Below, one piece after another: positions 9,431 through 18,117 of a DNA stretch of 64,000 nucleotides (position 1 is the stretch's first letter; each line of letters begins with the position of its first letter). The notes under the pieces were generated by a model. It worked only from the letters and a program-made list of their open reading frames with translations. It ran no database searches and had not been told where the DNA came from. The translations under genes were made by a program, and so were the position numbers. This DNA is from Hymenobacter sp. YC55. Its GTDB lineage: Bacteria; Bacteroidota; Bacteroidia; Cytophagales; Hymenobacteraceae. The DNA lies in assembly GCF_029433095.1 (NCBI RefSeq), contig NZ_JARNTX010000002.1, positions 558,001 through 622,000 of the forward strand. Reading direction: 5' to 3'.

Positions 9431-10933
9431 ATGTGCGGAATAGTAGGTTTTTACGGCCCCGATAACGTTGTTCAGGACATCGTGATTGGCCTCACCGCCC
9501 TCCAGCATCGGGGGCAGGATGCCGCGGGTATCGCCACCTTCGACGATAATTTCCATTTACATAAAGGCAACGGTCTCATCAATGACGTGTTCAAACCCAA
9601 GCAGCTCAAGAAGCTGAAGGGCAACATCGGCATTGGGCACGCGCGCTACACCACCCAAGGCTCCAACGATACCGAGCTGGCGCAGCCGTTTACCACCAGC
9701 TACCCCTTTGGGCTAAGCATGGTGCACAATGGCAACGTTATCAACTTCCGGCAGGTAGCCAAGCGCCTGCACGAGAAGTACCACGTGCTGCCCAAAACCA
9801 GCAACGACCTGGAGCTCATCATGTACACCTTTGCGTCGGAGCTGCGCCTCAAGAATCTCGACCGCCTTTCGGTGGTAGATATTTTCGATGCCGTTGAGAC
9901 CACGCAAGAGCTAGTAAAGGGAGCTTACGCCACCATCACCATTATTGCCGGCCACGGCCTGCTGGCCTTCAACGACCCGTTGGGAATCCGGCCGCTGGTG
10001 CTCGGCCGCCGCGAAACGCCGCGGGGCCCGGTTTATGCCTTTGCCTCGGAAAGCACTTGCTTCGACTACTTGGGCTTCGACTTCATTAAGAACGTTGGGC
10101 CAGGACAAGCCGTGTTTATCGACAACGACTTCAAGGTTCACTACAAGAACCCGTACAATCAGCCTAAGAACTTCTGCGTTTTCGAACACATCTACTTTGC
10201 TCGCGAAGACTCCACTATCCACGGCCGCTTGGTGGCCCGGGAGCGGGTGCGCTTGGGCAAGATGCTGGCGCGCAAGGTGATTGAGTCAGGTATCCAGCCG
10301 GATATGGTGATTGACGTGCCGTCGTCGGGGTACTTTGCGGCGTCGGGTTTGGCGGAGGCTATCGGCGTGCCGTACCGGCGCGCCCTGGTAAAGAACAACC
10401 ACATGGGGCGCTCCTTTATCGTGAGCAGCCAAGCTGGCCGCGAAGACGTGGTAAAGAAGAAGCTGAACCCCATCCGGGAGTTTGTGGAAGGCAAGAAGGT
10501 AGCGGTAGTCGATGACAGCATTGTGCGCGGCACCACTTCGCGGCGCATTGTGCGCATTTTGCGCGAGGCTGGTGCCAAGGAAGTGTACTTTATTTCCAGC
10601 GCGCCGCCCATCGTGAGCCCCTGCATCTACGGCATCGATATGGCCATGAGCACCGAGCTGATTGCCGCCAACTACACCGAGCAGGAAATCTGCCAGTTCA
10701 TCGAGGCCGACCGGGTTATCTACCAGTCACTGGAAGATTTGCAGGAGCTGTTCTCGGAAGAGAAAGGCCACGGCGGCAGCTGCTTCGCGTGCTTCACCGG
10801 CAACTATCCTACCGGCGACGTTACGAAGTACCTGCGTCACATTCAGGAAGAGCGCCAGAGCCACCGCAAGAAAGAGCCTACCGAAGCCATAACTTCTGTA
10901 AGCGCCAAGGCTCCTGAGCCAACCGAACATTAA
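9431..10933 (+). CDS. purF: Amidophosphoribosyltransferase
   Basis: Commits PRPP to purine synthesis by making phosphoribosylamine with glutamine nitrogen. The nucleophile Cys2 follows the initiator Met directly (MCGIVGFYG), so unlike the Bacillus enzyme there is no propeptide. The PRPP loop is VAVVDDSIVRGTTSRR. All four cysteine positions that bind the 4Fe-4S cluster in the Bacillus-type enzyme appear present: NFCVFEHIYF, VSPCIYGID and the pair in GSCFACFTGN. It has 500 residues with a Ser/Glu-rich tail. It follows the palindromic element and may have its own promoter there. Confidence 0.95.
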   Translation: MCGIVGFYGPDNVVQDIVIGLTALQHRGQDAAGIATFDDNFHLHKGNGLINDVFKPKQLKKLKGNIGIGHARYTTQGSNDTELAQPFTTSYPFGLSMVHNGNVINFRQVAKRLHEKYHVLPKTSNDLELIMYTFASELRLKNLDRLSVVDIFDAVETTQELVKGAYATITIIAGHGLLAFNDPLGIRPLVLGRRETPRGPVYAFASESTCFDYLGFDFIKNVGPGQAVFIDNDFKVHYKNPYNQPKNFCVFEHIYFAREDSTIHGRLVARERVRLGKMLARKVIESGIQPDMVIDVPSSGYFAASGLAEAIGVPYRRALVKNNHMGRSFIVSSQAGREDVVKKKLNPIREFVEGKKVAVVDDSIVRGTTSRRIVRILREAGAKEVYFISSAPPIVSPCIYGIDMAMSTELIAANYTEQEICQFIEADRVIYQSLEDLQELFSEEKGHGGSCFACFTGNYPTGDVTKYLRHIQEERQSHRKKEPTEAITSVSAKAPEPTEH

Positions 10934-10961
10934 ACCAAAATTCTTACTGTCTGGAATCTGT

Positions 10962-11063
10962 CATCCGGAGGCGGTAGCCGAAGGACCTTATGCCCACGGA
11001 ACAAGCCGCTGCAATGGCTGACGTCGAGGTGTGAGAAGGTCCTACGGCTACCGCCTCCGGATG
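10962..11063. repeat. Palindromic repeat between purF and purM
   Basis: Two 28-base arms (10,962-10,989 and 11,036-11,063) are inverted copies with a single mismatch, separated by 46 bases. The arm begins CATCCGGAGGCGGTAGCCG. It has the look of the palindromic intergenic repeats that are scattered through Hymenobacter-type genomes and is of a different subtype from the elements at 9.3 and 54.2 kb. As RNA it would form a long hairpin between two cotranscribed purine genes. Confidence 0.8.
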
Positions 11064-11106
11064 CCAAACGAAACAGACAAAGCATTCCCATTGACTTTAC
11101 CCCGCC

Positions 11107-12225
11107 ATGAGCCAGACTTCTGCCGAACCCAACATTAAAGAAACCGCCGGCTACTCCATTGAAGAAGGCAATGCCGCTTCCAAAAATGCATACCATTGGG
11201 CGCAGAAAACCTTCGGTACCCGCGCTGGCAAGCCAGGCGAGCCAGCTCAGGACTTGGCCGGAGGCTTCTCCAATGAAATCCGCTTTGGCAGTGAGCGGCT
11301 GGGTATCGGTTCTGATGGAATTGGGACTAAGATTGAAGTAGCTGAACGTACGGACCGCTACGACACGCTAGGCTACGACCTGATTGCCATGGTGGCCGAC
11401 GACTTGGTGGTAGCGGGCTTCATTCCCACCAACCTGTCGAATATCATCGACGTGAACACGCTCAACTACGAGGTAGTGGATGAACTCATGCGTGGCCTGC
11501 ACGACGCGGCACAGTTCAGTCAGATTGCTGTAACGGGTGGCGAAATTGCCGAATTGGGCAACCGCATCGGCGGTTACCCTGGCGCCCGCATGAACTTCAA
11601 CTGGTGCTCGACGGCTGTGGGCGTGCTGCATCCTAGTTTGGAGCGTCCGCTCAGCGGAGCCAATGTGCGTGCCGGCCAGGCGGTGGTGGCGCTTCGCTCG
11701 CCTTCGTTCCGCTCCAATGGCTACTCGCTGGCCCGCCGGGCCCTCACCAAAGCTTTCGGTGAAGCGTGGCATACGGCTCCCTACACCGGCTCCGATGCCG
11801 CCGAAATGGGCAACACGTGGGGTGAGGTGATGCTGGCTCCCTCGCTTATCTTCTCGCCTGGTGTAGGAGCGGTACTGGATGCAGGCCTGCCCCTGCACGC
11901 CGCCGCGCACATCACCGGCGGTGGCATTGCCGACAACTTCAAGCGCGTGCTCAAAAATGGAGTGGGGGCTGAGCTAACGAATCTGTTCGAGCCGCTGCCT
12001 GCTATGCAGCAACTGGCCGAGCTGGCCGGTATCACGCCCACAGAGGCTTACCTCTATTGGAACATGGGCAACGGCATGCTGCTTGTGACGGACGAAGACC
12101 AAGCCGAAGCTGTAGCTGCCCAACTTCAAGCAAGTGGCTATCAAGCCCAAGTAGCTGGCCGCATTACCGCTGAGCCGGGTGTCCGCTTGCGGGTAGGAGC
12201 TGGCGAGTTGAGCTACGAAGGGTAA
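11107..12225 (+). CDS. purM: Phosphoribosylformylglycinamidine cyclo-ligase (AIR synthetase)
   Basis: Fifth step of purine synthesis: ATP-dependent ring closure of FGAM, the product of PurL/PurQ, to AIR. The protein has 372 residues. Landmarks are YSIEEGNAASKNAY near the start, the GIGSDGIGTKIEVA loop, VADDLVVAGFIPTNLSNIIDV, and the HITGGGIADNFKRVL segment of the C-terminal half. The start is the ATG following CCCCGCC. It is the last gene of the purine block and is followed by a strong terminator. Confidence 0.94.
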   Translation: MSQTSAEPNIKETAGYSIEEGNAASKNAYHWAQKTFGTRAGKPGEPAQDLAGGFSNEIRFGSERLGIGSDGIGTKIEVAERTDRYDTLGYDLIAMVADDLVVAGFIPTNLSNIIDVNTLNYEVVDELMRGLHDAAQFSQIAVTGGEIAELGNRIGGYPGARMNFNWCSTAVGVLHPSLERPLSGANVRAGQAVVALRSPSFRSNGYSLARRALTKAFGEAWHTAPYTGSDAAEMGNTWGEVMLAPSLIFSPGVGAVLDAGLPLHAAAHITGGGIADNFKRVLKNGVGAELTNLFEPLPAMQQLAELAGITPTEAYLYWNMGNGMLLVTDEDQAEAVAAQLQASGYQAQVAGRITAEPGVRLRVGAGELSYEG

Positions 12226-12340
12226 GCCTGCACCGAGAGCCTGTATCAGCTGAACTAAGCTAGCAAGATCAGATAAGATATGAGTATCTGACACGGCTAG
12301 TAAAGGCAGTAAGTTTGATTACTAAGAAAATTGTCTCTCA

Positions 12341-12383
12341 AAGAAGAAGCCTGACATCTACTAGATGTCAGGCTTCTTCTTTT
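12341..12383 (+). terminator. Intrinsic terminator after purM
   Basis: A perfect inverted repeat with 20-base arms (12,341-12,360 and 12,362-12,381) around a single central base, ending in a short T run. It lies 116 bases after the purM stop with no gene between. Because the arms themselves begin AAGAAGAAG and end CTTCTTCTT it could also work weakly in the other direction. Confidence 0.85.
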
Positions 12384-12924
12384 ACATGGCATGAGCACTT
12401 GCAACAGGCAACATGTACAAAGAGAGTACGAAGCTTTAGAAAAGCACTGAGCCTATACTACGAGGTTCAATTTTTAGGGGTGTTTTTGGTTTTTATTGCA
12501 ACAATCGGCGTGATATACCTAAAATTTCATAGGTATATGCTGTATTTAATATGACGTTTGTATATATTGGCCTTAGAATTATAGGGGATAGTAGAATGTG
12601 TTGCACAAACTGTTATTGTTTTAGCTGCTCTAGCAAACTAGGCGCTCTAGCTTAACAGTAACGCTGGTACTTCTAGCAAGCGCTAGAAATGACGGCTACC
12701 GACTCACAACCCAATTGCGTGAGTCAATAGAAGAAGCGTTTTCAAGGAGAGTAATAAGTGTGCTTCCCGAACTAGGTACGGGGTGTGGTAGAACAAGCAA
12801 CTGCTACGCCGCATCCTGTTTTTTCGGGGAGTAATGATGAAAGTAACACGCACGCATGAGTGGCTTATGCCGGTATGCCCATTCGCGCTACACTTTGCCA
12901 TTAATCACTCATAATCCGAATAGT
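12384..12924. other. Non-coding stretch between purM terminator and porin gene
   Basis: About 540 bases without a convincing gene. Open frames here are short, run across the terminator, or lack any protein-like pattern. An AT-rich section at about 12,460-12,640 could hold upstream regulatory sequence for the porin/ammonium transporter pair. A TACACTTTGC string at about 12,886 is close to, but not exactly, the Bacteroidota -7 element (TAnnTTTG). Confidence 0.5.
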
Positions 12925-14001
12925 ATGCTGCTTTTTACCGCTGCCATTGCTTTGTGCGCACCGCTTGCCTCCCAACCGGGGGATTCTGTTAAGACTTCCT
13001 CGCCAGATTCCGTTAAGACTTCGGCTTTTAAGATTTCCGGCTACGCCGACGCGTACTATCGCTACAACTTCAACAACCCTGGTGAGGCCCCTTACAACAA
13101 CCTGACGAGCTTCACGAACAGCCACAAATCCTTTGAGCTGGGTATGATTTCGGTGAAAGCCGAGCACACCATTGGTAAAGTAGGCTTGGTGGCGGATTTG
13201 GGCTTCGGGCGGCGGGCCGAAGAATTTTCTTATAACGACGACAACACACGCTTTGCCATCAAGCAGCTGTTCATCACCTATTCGCCCACGGCCAAAATCA
13301 AGCTGACGGGTGGTAGCTGGGCCACCCATATTGGGTACGAATCGGTGGACCCGTACCTGAACAGGAATTACAGCATGAGCTATATGTTCTCGTATGGTCC
13401 CTTTTTTCATACGGGGATAAAAGCCGATTTCGGGCTTGGCGAGAAAACAAACCTAATGGTGGGCGTAGCTAACCCAACCGACTTGAAAAGCGCCAGCAGC
13501 ATGCCCAAAACCTTTATTGCGCAGTTGGCCACCGGTACACCTGACGACAAGATAAAGGCCTATTTCAACTACCAGGGAGGTGCGCAGCACGATTCGCTGC
13601 GCGTGCAGCAAGGCGACTTAGTACTAACATACGCTCTGTCCAGCCAGCTCAGCTTCTCCTACAATGGCACCGTGCAGTACCGGCAGTTCCGGGGCGAAAC
13701 CGGCTGGGGTGACTACAACGCGTGGTGGGGCAGCGCCTTATATGTGAATCTGGACCCGGCGCCCTGGTTCGGGATGACCTTACGCGGCGAGTACTTCGGC
13801 GACAAAAAGGCTCTAATAGGATTCAATGGAAACGTGTTTGAAACCACGCTTTCCTCGAATTTCAAGATTGATAACCTCACTATCATCCCGGAACTGCGCC
13901 TCGATAATGGCGATGTAGAGTCGGATTTATTTATCAATAAATCGGGCAGCCTCAAGAAAACCACGGTGAGTGCTTTGCTGGCAGCCGTCTACAAATTCTA
14001 G
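12925..14001 (+). CDS. Outer-membrane porin-like beta-barrel protein
   Basis: A 358-residue exported protein. The frame is open 69 bases further upstream, but the ATG at 12,925 gives a clean signal peptide (MLLFTAAIALCAPLASQ). The mature part starts with ISGYADAYYRYNFNN, the usual first barrel strand of the OmpL-like porin family in Bacteroidota, and continues with alternating aromatic strands to the C-terminal AAVYKF, which ends in Phe as outer-membrane barrels do. It is followed at 101 bases by an ammonium transporter, so it may be the outer-membrane entry route for the same nutrient; that is inference from position. Confidence 0.8.
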   Translation: MLLFTAAIALCAPLASQPGDSVKTSSPDSVKTSAFKISGYADAYYRYNFNNPGEAPYNNLTSFTNSHKSFELGMISVKAEHTIGKVGLVADLGFGRRAEEFSYNDDNTRFAIKQLFITYSPTAKIKLTGGSWATHIGYESVDPYLNRNYSMSYMFSYGPFFHTGIKADFGLGEKTNLMVGVANPTDLKSASSMPKTFIAQLATGTPDDKIKAYFNYQGGAQHDSLRVQQGDLVLTYALSSQLSFSYNGTVQYRQFRGETGWGDYNAWWGSALYVNLDPAPWFGMTLRGEYFGDKKALIGFNGNVFETTLSSNFKIDNLTIIPELRLDNGDVESDLFINKSGSLKKTTVSALLAAVYKF

Positions 14002-14102
14002 TTGGCAAGGCAAGCAAAAGCCTGCTTCAGCATGGCGTAACCCTCACACAAACAGTTCATTTCACCTGAAAAGCCTGTAGTACATTACCCAATTCACTGA
14101 CC

Positions 14103-15467
14103 ATGGAAAAGTCATTACCATCTAAATTCAATTACGGGACGCTGGCACTCCTCGTCTTATTCGTTCTGGGGGGCATTGCGGCGTTTGTGAAAGTGGAACA
14201 CCCTGCGGCAGCGCCGGACACCATCAACGGGGCTGATGTGGCTTGGATGCTGACGGCTTCGGCCTTCGTGCTGCTCATGACGCCGGGTTTGTCGTTCTTC
14301 TACGGCGGCATGGTGCGGCCCAAAAATCTGATTTCCACAATGCTGCAGAGCTTTGTGGCCCTCGGCGTAATTTCTTTGGTGTGGTATTTCGTGGGTTTTT
14401 CGCTGGCTTACGGCGATTCGTTCGGTGGCATCATTGGTGACCCACGCACGTTCCTGCTGCTAAAAAATGTGGGAACGGCTACGCACCCTACGTTGTCGCC
14501 CACCATTCCGCTGATTCTGTTCTTCGCTTTTCAGCTCAAGTTTGCCATCATCACGCCGGCGCTTATCACCGGTTCGTTTGCCGAGCGAGTGCGGTTCAAG
14601 GGTTATTTGGCGTTTATCATTCTGTTCTGCCTCTTCATCTATTGCCCGCTGGCCCACTGGACCTGGCACCCCGAAGGCTTCCTGCGCAAGTGGGGCGTGC
14701 TCGACTTCGCTGGGGGTACGGTAGTACACATTTCGGCGGGGGTAGCGGCTTTGGTGGGGGCCTTGGTACTTGGTCCGCGCAAAACGCACCGGGGGCAGTC
14801 TTTCTCTACGCCTAACGTACCCTTCGTGCTGCTCGGCACGGGCTTGCTGTGGTTTGGCTGGTTTGGCTTCAATGCCGGCTCGGCCCTTGGTGCTAATGAA
14901 ATGGCTTCGCTGTCGTTTGTTAACACCAACTTGGCATCGGCAGCGGCGCTGGTAGCTTGGATGCTGATTGAAGTGGCCCGCGGCGGTAAGCCCACGGCTA
15001 TGGGCGCCTGCATTGGGGCAGTAGTTGGCTTGGTGGCCATTACACCTGCCGCCGGTTACGTAGACTACGGGCAAAGCATCCTGATTGGGGTGGTGGCTTC
15101 TACCATCAGCTTCATGGGCGTGCATTGGAAAAACAACCGCACGAGCATCGACGATACACTGGACGTATTTCCCTGCCACGGCCTGGGCGGTATCGTTGGG
15201 ATGTTGCTGACCGGTGTGTTTGCGGCCAAAGTGGGCTTGGTAAACGGCACGGCCACCATCTTCAACTATCACCTGATAGGCCTGGCTATCGTGATTGGTT
15301 ACACGGCCATTGTATCGTGGGTGCTGCTAAAGCTAACCGACGCGCTATTCGGCCTGCGGGTGAAAGAAGCCGACGAAGAGCTCGGCCTCGACTTGAGCCA
15401 GCACGAGGAATCTACTTATCACGTGGACGAGGAATTCGAGAAAACCTACCGCAAAGAGCTGGTGTAG
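14103..15467 (+). CDS. amt: Ammonium transporter
   Basis: Inner-membrane ammonium channel of the Amt/Mep/Rh family, 454 residues, with about eleven to twelve hydrophobic segments. The signature DVAWMLTASAFVLLMTPGLSFFYGGMVR is near residues 46-73. The two pore histidines are in VVHISAG and PCHGLGG. The C-terminal cytosolic tail is acidic (KEADEELGLDLS) and would be the site of PII control if present; no glnK gene is adjacent. It follows the porin gene and is ended by a terminator. Confidence 0.95.
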   Translation: MEKSLPSKFNYGTLALLVLFVLGGIAAFVKVEHPAAAPDTINGADVAWMLTASAFVLLMTPGLSFFYGGMVRPKNLISTMLQSFVALGVISLVWYFVGFSLAYGDSFGGIIGDPRTFLLLKNVGTATHPTLSPTIPLILFFAFQLKFAIITPALITGSFAERVRFKGYLAFIILFCLFIYCPLAHWTWHPEGFLRKWGVLDFAGGTVVHISAGVAALVGALVLGPRKTHRGQSFSTPNVPFVLLGTGLLWFGWFGFNAGSALGANEMASLSFVNTNLASAAALVAWMLIEVARGGKPTAMGACIGAVVGLVAITPAAGYVDYGQSILIGVVASTISFMGVHWKNNRTSIDDTLDVFPCHGLGGIVGMLLTGVFAAKVGLVNGTATIFNYHLIGLAIVIGYTAIVSWVLLKLTDALFGLRVKEADEELGLDLSQHEESTYHVDEEFEKTYRKELV

Positions 15468-15547
15468 CGCTTATCGAGAAGTACACGCGCTGAGGCAACC
15501 TCAACGGCCGTTGCTACGGCCATCACTACAACAAACTTAGCTATCAA

Positions 15548-15585
15548 CACAAAGCCAGCATTCCGCTCGGAGTGCTGGCTTTGTG
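15548..15585 (+). terminator. Terminator after amt
   Basis: A 17-base stem (15,548-15,564 with 15,569-15,585, one G-T pair) around a GCTC loop. It lies between the amt stop and the oppositely oriented DUF4468 gene and probably serves both. Confidence 0.75.
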
Positions 15586-15603
15586 CGTCTAGTTGAATTA
15601 TGG

Positions 15604-16155
15604 CTACAGTTGCGTAGTAAGGCCGGTCGGTTTGCCTTGCATGGCTAAGTTGAGGCTGTCGAGCACTGCCCGTAGATGCGTATCAATCTGCGTGAGCTTT
15701 TTGTCTCGGCTCTTGCGGGGCCTAGTATACACGAGCGCCTCAATGGGGGTGGTTACTGGGTCGGGTGAGCTGTACTTGCCTTGGCGGGCATTCTGGGGCT
15801 GCGTGTGCGTGATGTTGTCGAGTTGGTAGGTGTAGCTACCATCTTCGACCGCAACCGCCAGTTGGAACCCAAACGATTCCTGTCCCTTCTTGATTCTACC
15901 GCGGAACTGTAGGGCGCCAGTTTCCGGATTAATGTGGTGGGCCGACGCTTTGTAAGTTGGAGCCACTTTCGACACCCACTGTTTGGCCCGTGTGAAAAGC
16001 TGATCTTTAGTAGTGTCGGTTACTGGTATGACGGCGGTGTAGACTGCCGTATTGGTCGTCGTGTTTAGGGGAAGCGGCGAAAACCTAAACGGCGCTTCTT
16101 GGGCACCTGCTGTGCCGCCTAGCAGCATCAGCAAGAAGAGAAGGTAAACTTTCAT
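15604..16155 (-). CDS. DUF4468-like secreted protein
   Basis: A 183-residue exported protein with a clear signal peptide (MKVYLLFLLMLLGGTAGAQ). The mature part has the layout of DUF4468 proteins, common in Bacteroidota: TKDQLFTRAKQWVSKV, then GALQFRGRIKKG and the strand FQLAVAVEDGSYTYQLDNI. Its function is unknown; the fold is thought to be TBP-like. It stands alone, convergent with amt. Confidence 0.7.
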   Translation of the reverse strand: MKVYLLFLLMLLGGTAGAQEAPFRFSPLPLNTTTNTAVYTAVIPVTDTTKDQLFTRAKQWVSKVAPTYKASAHHINPETGALQFRGRIKKGQESFGFQLAVAVEDGSYTYQLDNITHTQPQNARQGKYSSPDPVTTPIEALVYTRPRKSRDKKLTQIDTHLRAVLDSLNLAMQGKPTGLTTQL

Positions 16156-16383
16156 GGGCGAGAGAGGGAAAGAGGGTGGGGGCAGACATGTGATAGAGCG
16201 TTTGCAGCTTTTTACGCATCACAGAACAGGAGGTATACCATAAGCCAGCACTTTCAACAAAGCGGCTAGCTCGTGCTACTGGTGTATAGTTTAGCTTCAG
16301 AAGGCTAGCTGGCAGTCCTGAAGGTCAGCCAGTTTCCACCAAATTTTTAAGAACTGCTTGGCTACACGACATAAAAACAAAAA

Positions 16384-16417
16384 CGGTCTGACAGCTACCC
16401 AAGTAGCCATCAGACCG
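16384..16417 (-). terminator. Terminator downstream of the HMA-domain gene
   Basis: Arms at 16,384-16,398 and 16,403-16,417 pair with two mismatches around a four-base loop. Reading on the minus strand it is followed by a T-rich run (complement of 16,372-16,383), as expected for the gene at 16,439-16,654. Confidence 0.75.
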
Positions 16418-16438
16418 CGCAAAAGTACGTCAGGGCGC

Positions 16439-16654
16439 TTATTTCGCCACAGGTTCTATATCAAAGCCCGCTTGCGCTACGGCTTTCATTACTAGTTCGG
16501 GAATGACGTTTTCGCCTTCCACCGTCAACACTTTATCGGGATTGTTGGTGTCAACGTTCCACTTCTTTACGCTGGCTTCGGCGTCGAGGAAAGGCGTAAC
16601 GGCGCGCAAACAGTTGGCGCAGTTGATGCTGGTTTTGAATTGTAGGGTAGGCAT
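16439..16654 (-). CDS. Heavy-metal-associated domain protein (copper-chaperone-like)
   Basis: A 71-residue single-domain protein of the HMA fold. The metal-binding pair is Cys12 and Cys15 in SINCANCLRAV; the canonical form is MxCxxC, here with Asn before the first Cys instead of Met. It ends with the beta-alpha unit VMKAVAQAGFDIEPV typical of the fold. Likely role is copper or zinc carriage in the cytosol, but no efflux ATPase lies next to it. It has its own promoter and terminator. Confidence 0.82.
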   Translation of the reverse strand: MPTLQFKTSINCANCLRAVTPFLDAEASVKKWNVDTNNPDKVLTVEGENVIPELVMKAVAQAGFDIEPVAK

Positions 16655-16731
16655 GATGGATGGCTAGTTGAACCTAACTGACTGGAAGCGGCTAGGGGTG
16701 TATGAAGTACTGCTAAAATAGAAAAGCACAG

Positions 16732-16739
16732 CAAAAGTA
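16732..16739 (-). promoter_or_regulatory. TAnnTTTG -7 element upstream of the HMA-domain gene
   Basis: On the minus strand this reads TACTTTTG, an exact match to the Bacteroidota -7 consensus TAnnTTTG. It lies 78 bases before the start codon at 16,654. No good -33 TTTG is visible. Confidence 0.5.
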
Positions 16740-16851
16740 GCTGCGAGTGCAGGGTTGAGAGGTATACGCTTTGGTTGCCGAAGTGTAGAGTTTTGGTGTA
16801 TTTAGCTAGTGGTAATTACAACTTATACGTCAGCTCGAGCAAATACAAAAA

Positions 16852-17391
16852 ATGGATAACAATGAATTTTGGTGGTTGATTGACAAAGCCAAGGAAAAGT
16901 CAAAAGGCAACCGAACACTACAAGAGCAATTGCTTATTAGCAGCTTAACAGAATGCCTGCTTGACGAGATAGTGGAGTTTGAATGTATCCTTCGTGAGTA
17001 CTTAATTGAGGCCGATGACTTCAAAATCATTGCTGCACAGAAAATTATTGATGGATACGTAATAGATGATCCTTACTTATATTTCCGCTGCTGGCTAATC
17101 GGGCAAGGGCGAGAGGTATTTATGAGTGCGCTTCATGACCCTGACACGCTAGCAGATGTCATGGACGAACCGTATCAGGACTTTGAAGAATTGCTTTACG
17201 TCGCTACTGCGGCATACGAGCAACGCACCGGTAAAAAAGAAAATGATGATAAAGAGGATGTCTTCCCTAGAGGAGTAGCCTCTGCTCGTGGTCTGGATTA
17301 TGACTTTGGCTCTTTTACCAAAGGAGATGACTGGACTGAAGAACAACTACCAACTATGTTCCCTCGGTTGTGGGCTAAGTTCAATACATAA
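16852..17391 (+). CDS. DUF4240-like protein
   Basis: A 179-residue soluble protein opening with NNEFWWLIDKAKE, the hallmark of DUF4240, followed by a helical body with FRCWLIGQGREVFMSAL. Function is unknown; members are often scattered next to immunity or regulatory genes. The gene is richer in A+T than nearby chromosomal genes. It is followed at 94 bases by another orphan gene in the same direction. Confidence 0.72.
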   Translation: MDNNEFWWLIDKAKEKSKGNRTLQEQLLISSLTECLLDEIVEFECILREYLIEADDFKIIAAQKIIDGYVIDDPYLYFRCWLIGQGREVFMSALHDPDTLADVMDEPYQDFEELLYVATAAYEQRTGKKENDDKEDVFPRGVASARGLDYDFGSFTKGDDWTEEQLPTMFPRLWAKFNT

Positions 17392-17485
17392 GTCTACACG
17401 CCGAATGCAGGTGGCAGTAGTATGCTTACTGTCTTAGAGTTGCATCTCGGTACCCGTTGTAGATTATCCACTATAAAGACATTGA

Positions 17486-18055
17486 ATGAAGATCTATGAA
17501 TTGCCTGAAACCAGAGTTAATCTCGTAACAATTCCGCCTATCAGTTTTATAGAGGGCGAGTTCGTCAGAATAGAAATGGGGTTTCTTGAGTATGACTTAC
17601 GGCAGGCAGTAGCAAAGTGTATACTGAAGAATGCAGTACAAGCTAAAATTCGCCCTGTTCGGCCACTGCAAACACAGAACCTCTTTAGATTTTTCAAGCC
17701 CTGGAAAGTAGCCGACTATTTCAGAGCAGTAGGCCTAACAGATGAGCAAGCACAGAATTTTTTCGCTATAGAAAACAAGCATAACGAATCCATAAAGATT
17801 GATTCAGTATTGCAAGAACTGAGGTTTCAGCAGAAGCAAGTAGTTTTCTTATATGCTATGTCTTGCAACAGTGCACCAATCTTTATTCATACTAGTGGCT
17901 TTTATGCGTCAGTTCTTGCCCTGGCCTATGATGTAATAAAGCGTCATGTGATGCGAGGCGGCACTTGTATTGAACTAGCATATCCACTATTCCAGCATGA
18001 GGATAGCTTAAGAACTGCTATTGTAGAAGATCCACGAACAATCACGCTAAGATGA
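17486..18055 (+). CDS. Hypothetical protein
   Basis: I do not recognise this 189-residue protein. It has no signal peptide or membrane segment. The middle is rich in Phe (NLFRFFKPWKVADYFRAVGL) and looks helical; the C-terminal third (VFLYAMSCNSAPIFIHTSGFYASVLALAYDVI) is more hydrophobic. Its stop lies in the left arm of a strong terminator shared with the convergent pncB gene. Confidence 0.65.
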   Translation: MKIYELPETRVNLVTIPPISFIEGEFVRIEMGFLEYDLRQAVAKCILKNAVQAKIRPVRPLQTQNLFRFFKPWKVADYFRAVGLTDEQAQNFFAIENKHNESIKIDSVLQELRFQQKQVVFLYAMSCNSAPIFIHTSGFYASVLALAYDVIKRHVMRGGTCIELAYPLFQHEDSLRTAIVEDPRTITLR

Positions 18056-18103
18056 AAAGCAAAAGGGCTTGACTACCTGATTGGTCAAGCCCTTTTGCTT
18101 TTC
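18054..18103. terminator. Bidirectional terminator between convergent genes
   Basis: Perfect 20-base arms (18,054-18,073 and 18,084-18,103) with a ten-base loop. A-rich on the left and T-rich on the right, so it can end both the + strand gene before it and pncB on the minus strand. Confidence 0.85.
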
Positions 18104-18117
18104 ATTCTGCTGCTTTC

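Noticed and set aside
9290..11063. CRISPR-like repeats in the purine block
   Set aside because: The repeats are palindromic single elements of different sequence, without regular spacers or cas genes.
12315..12554. 79-residue + strand frame after purM
   Set aside because: It runs through both arms of the purM terminator and has no family pattern; composition is that of intergenic DNA.
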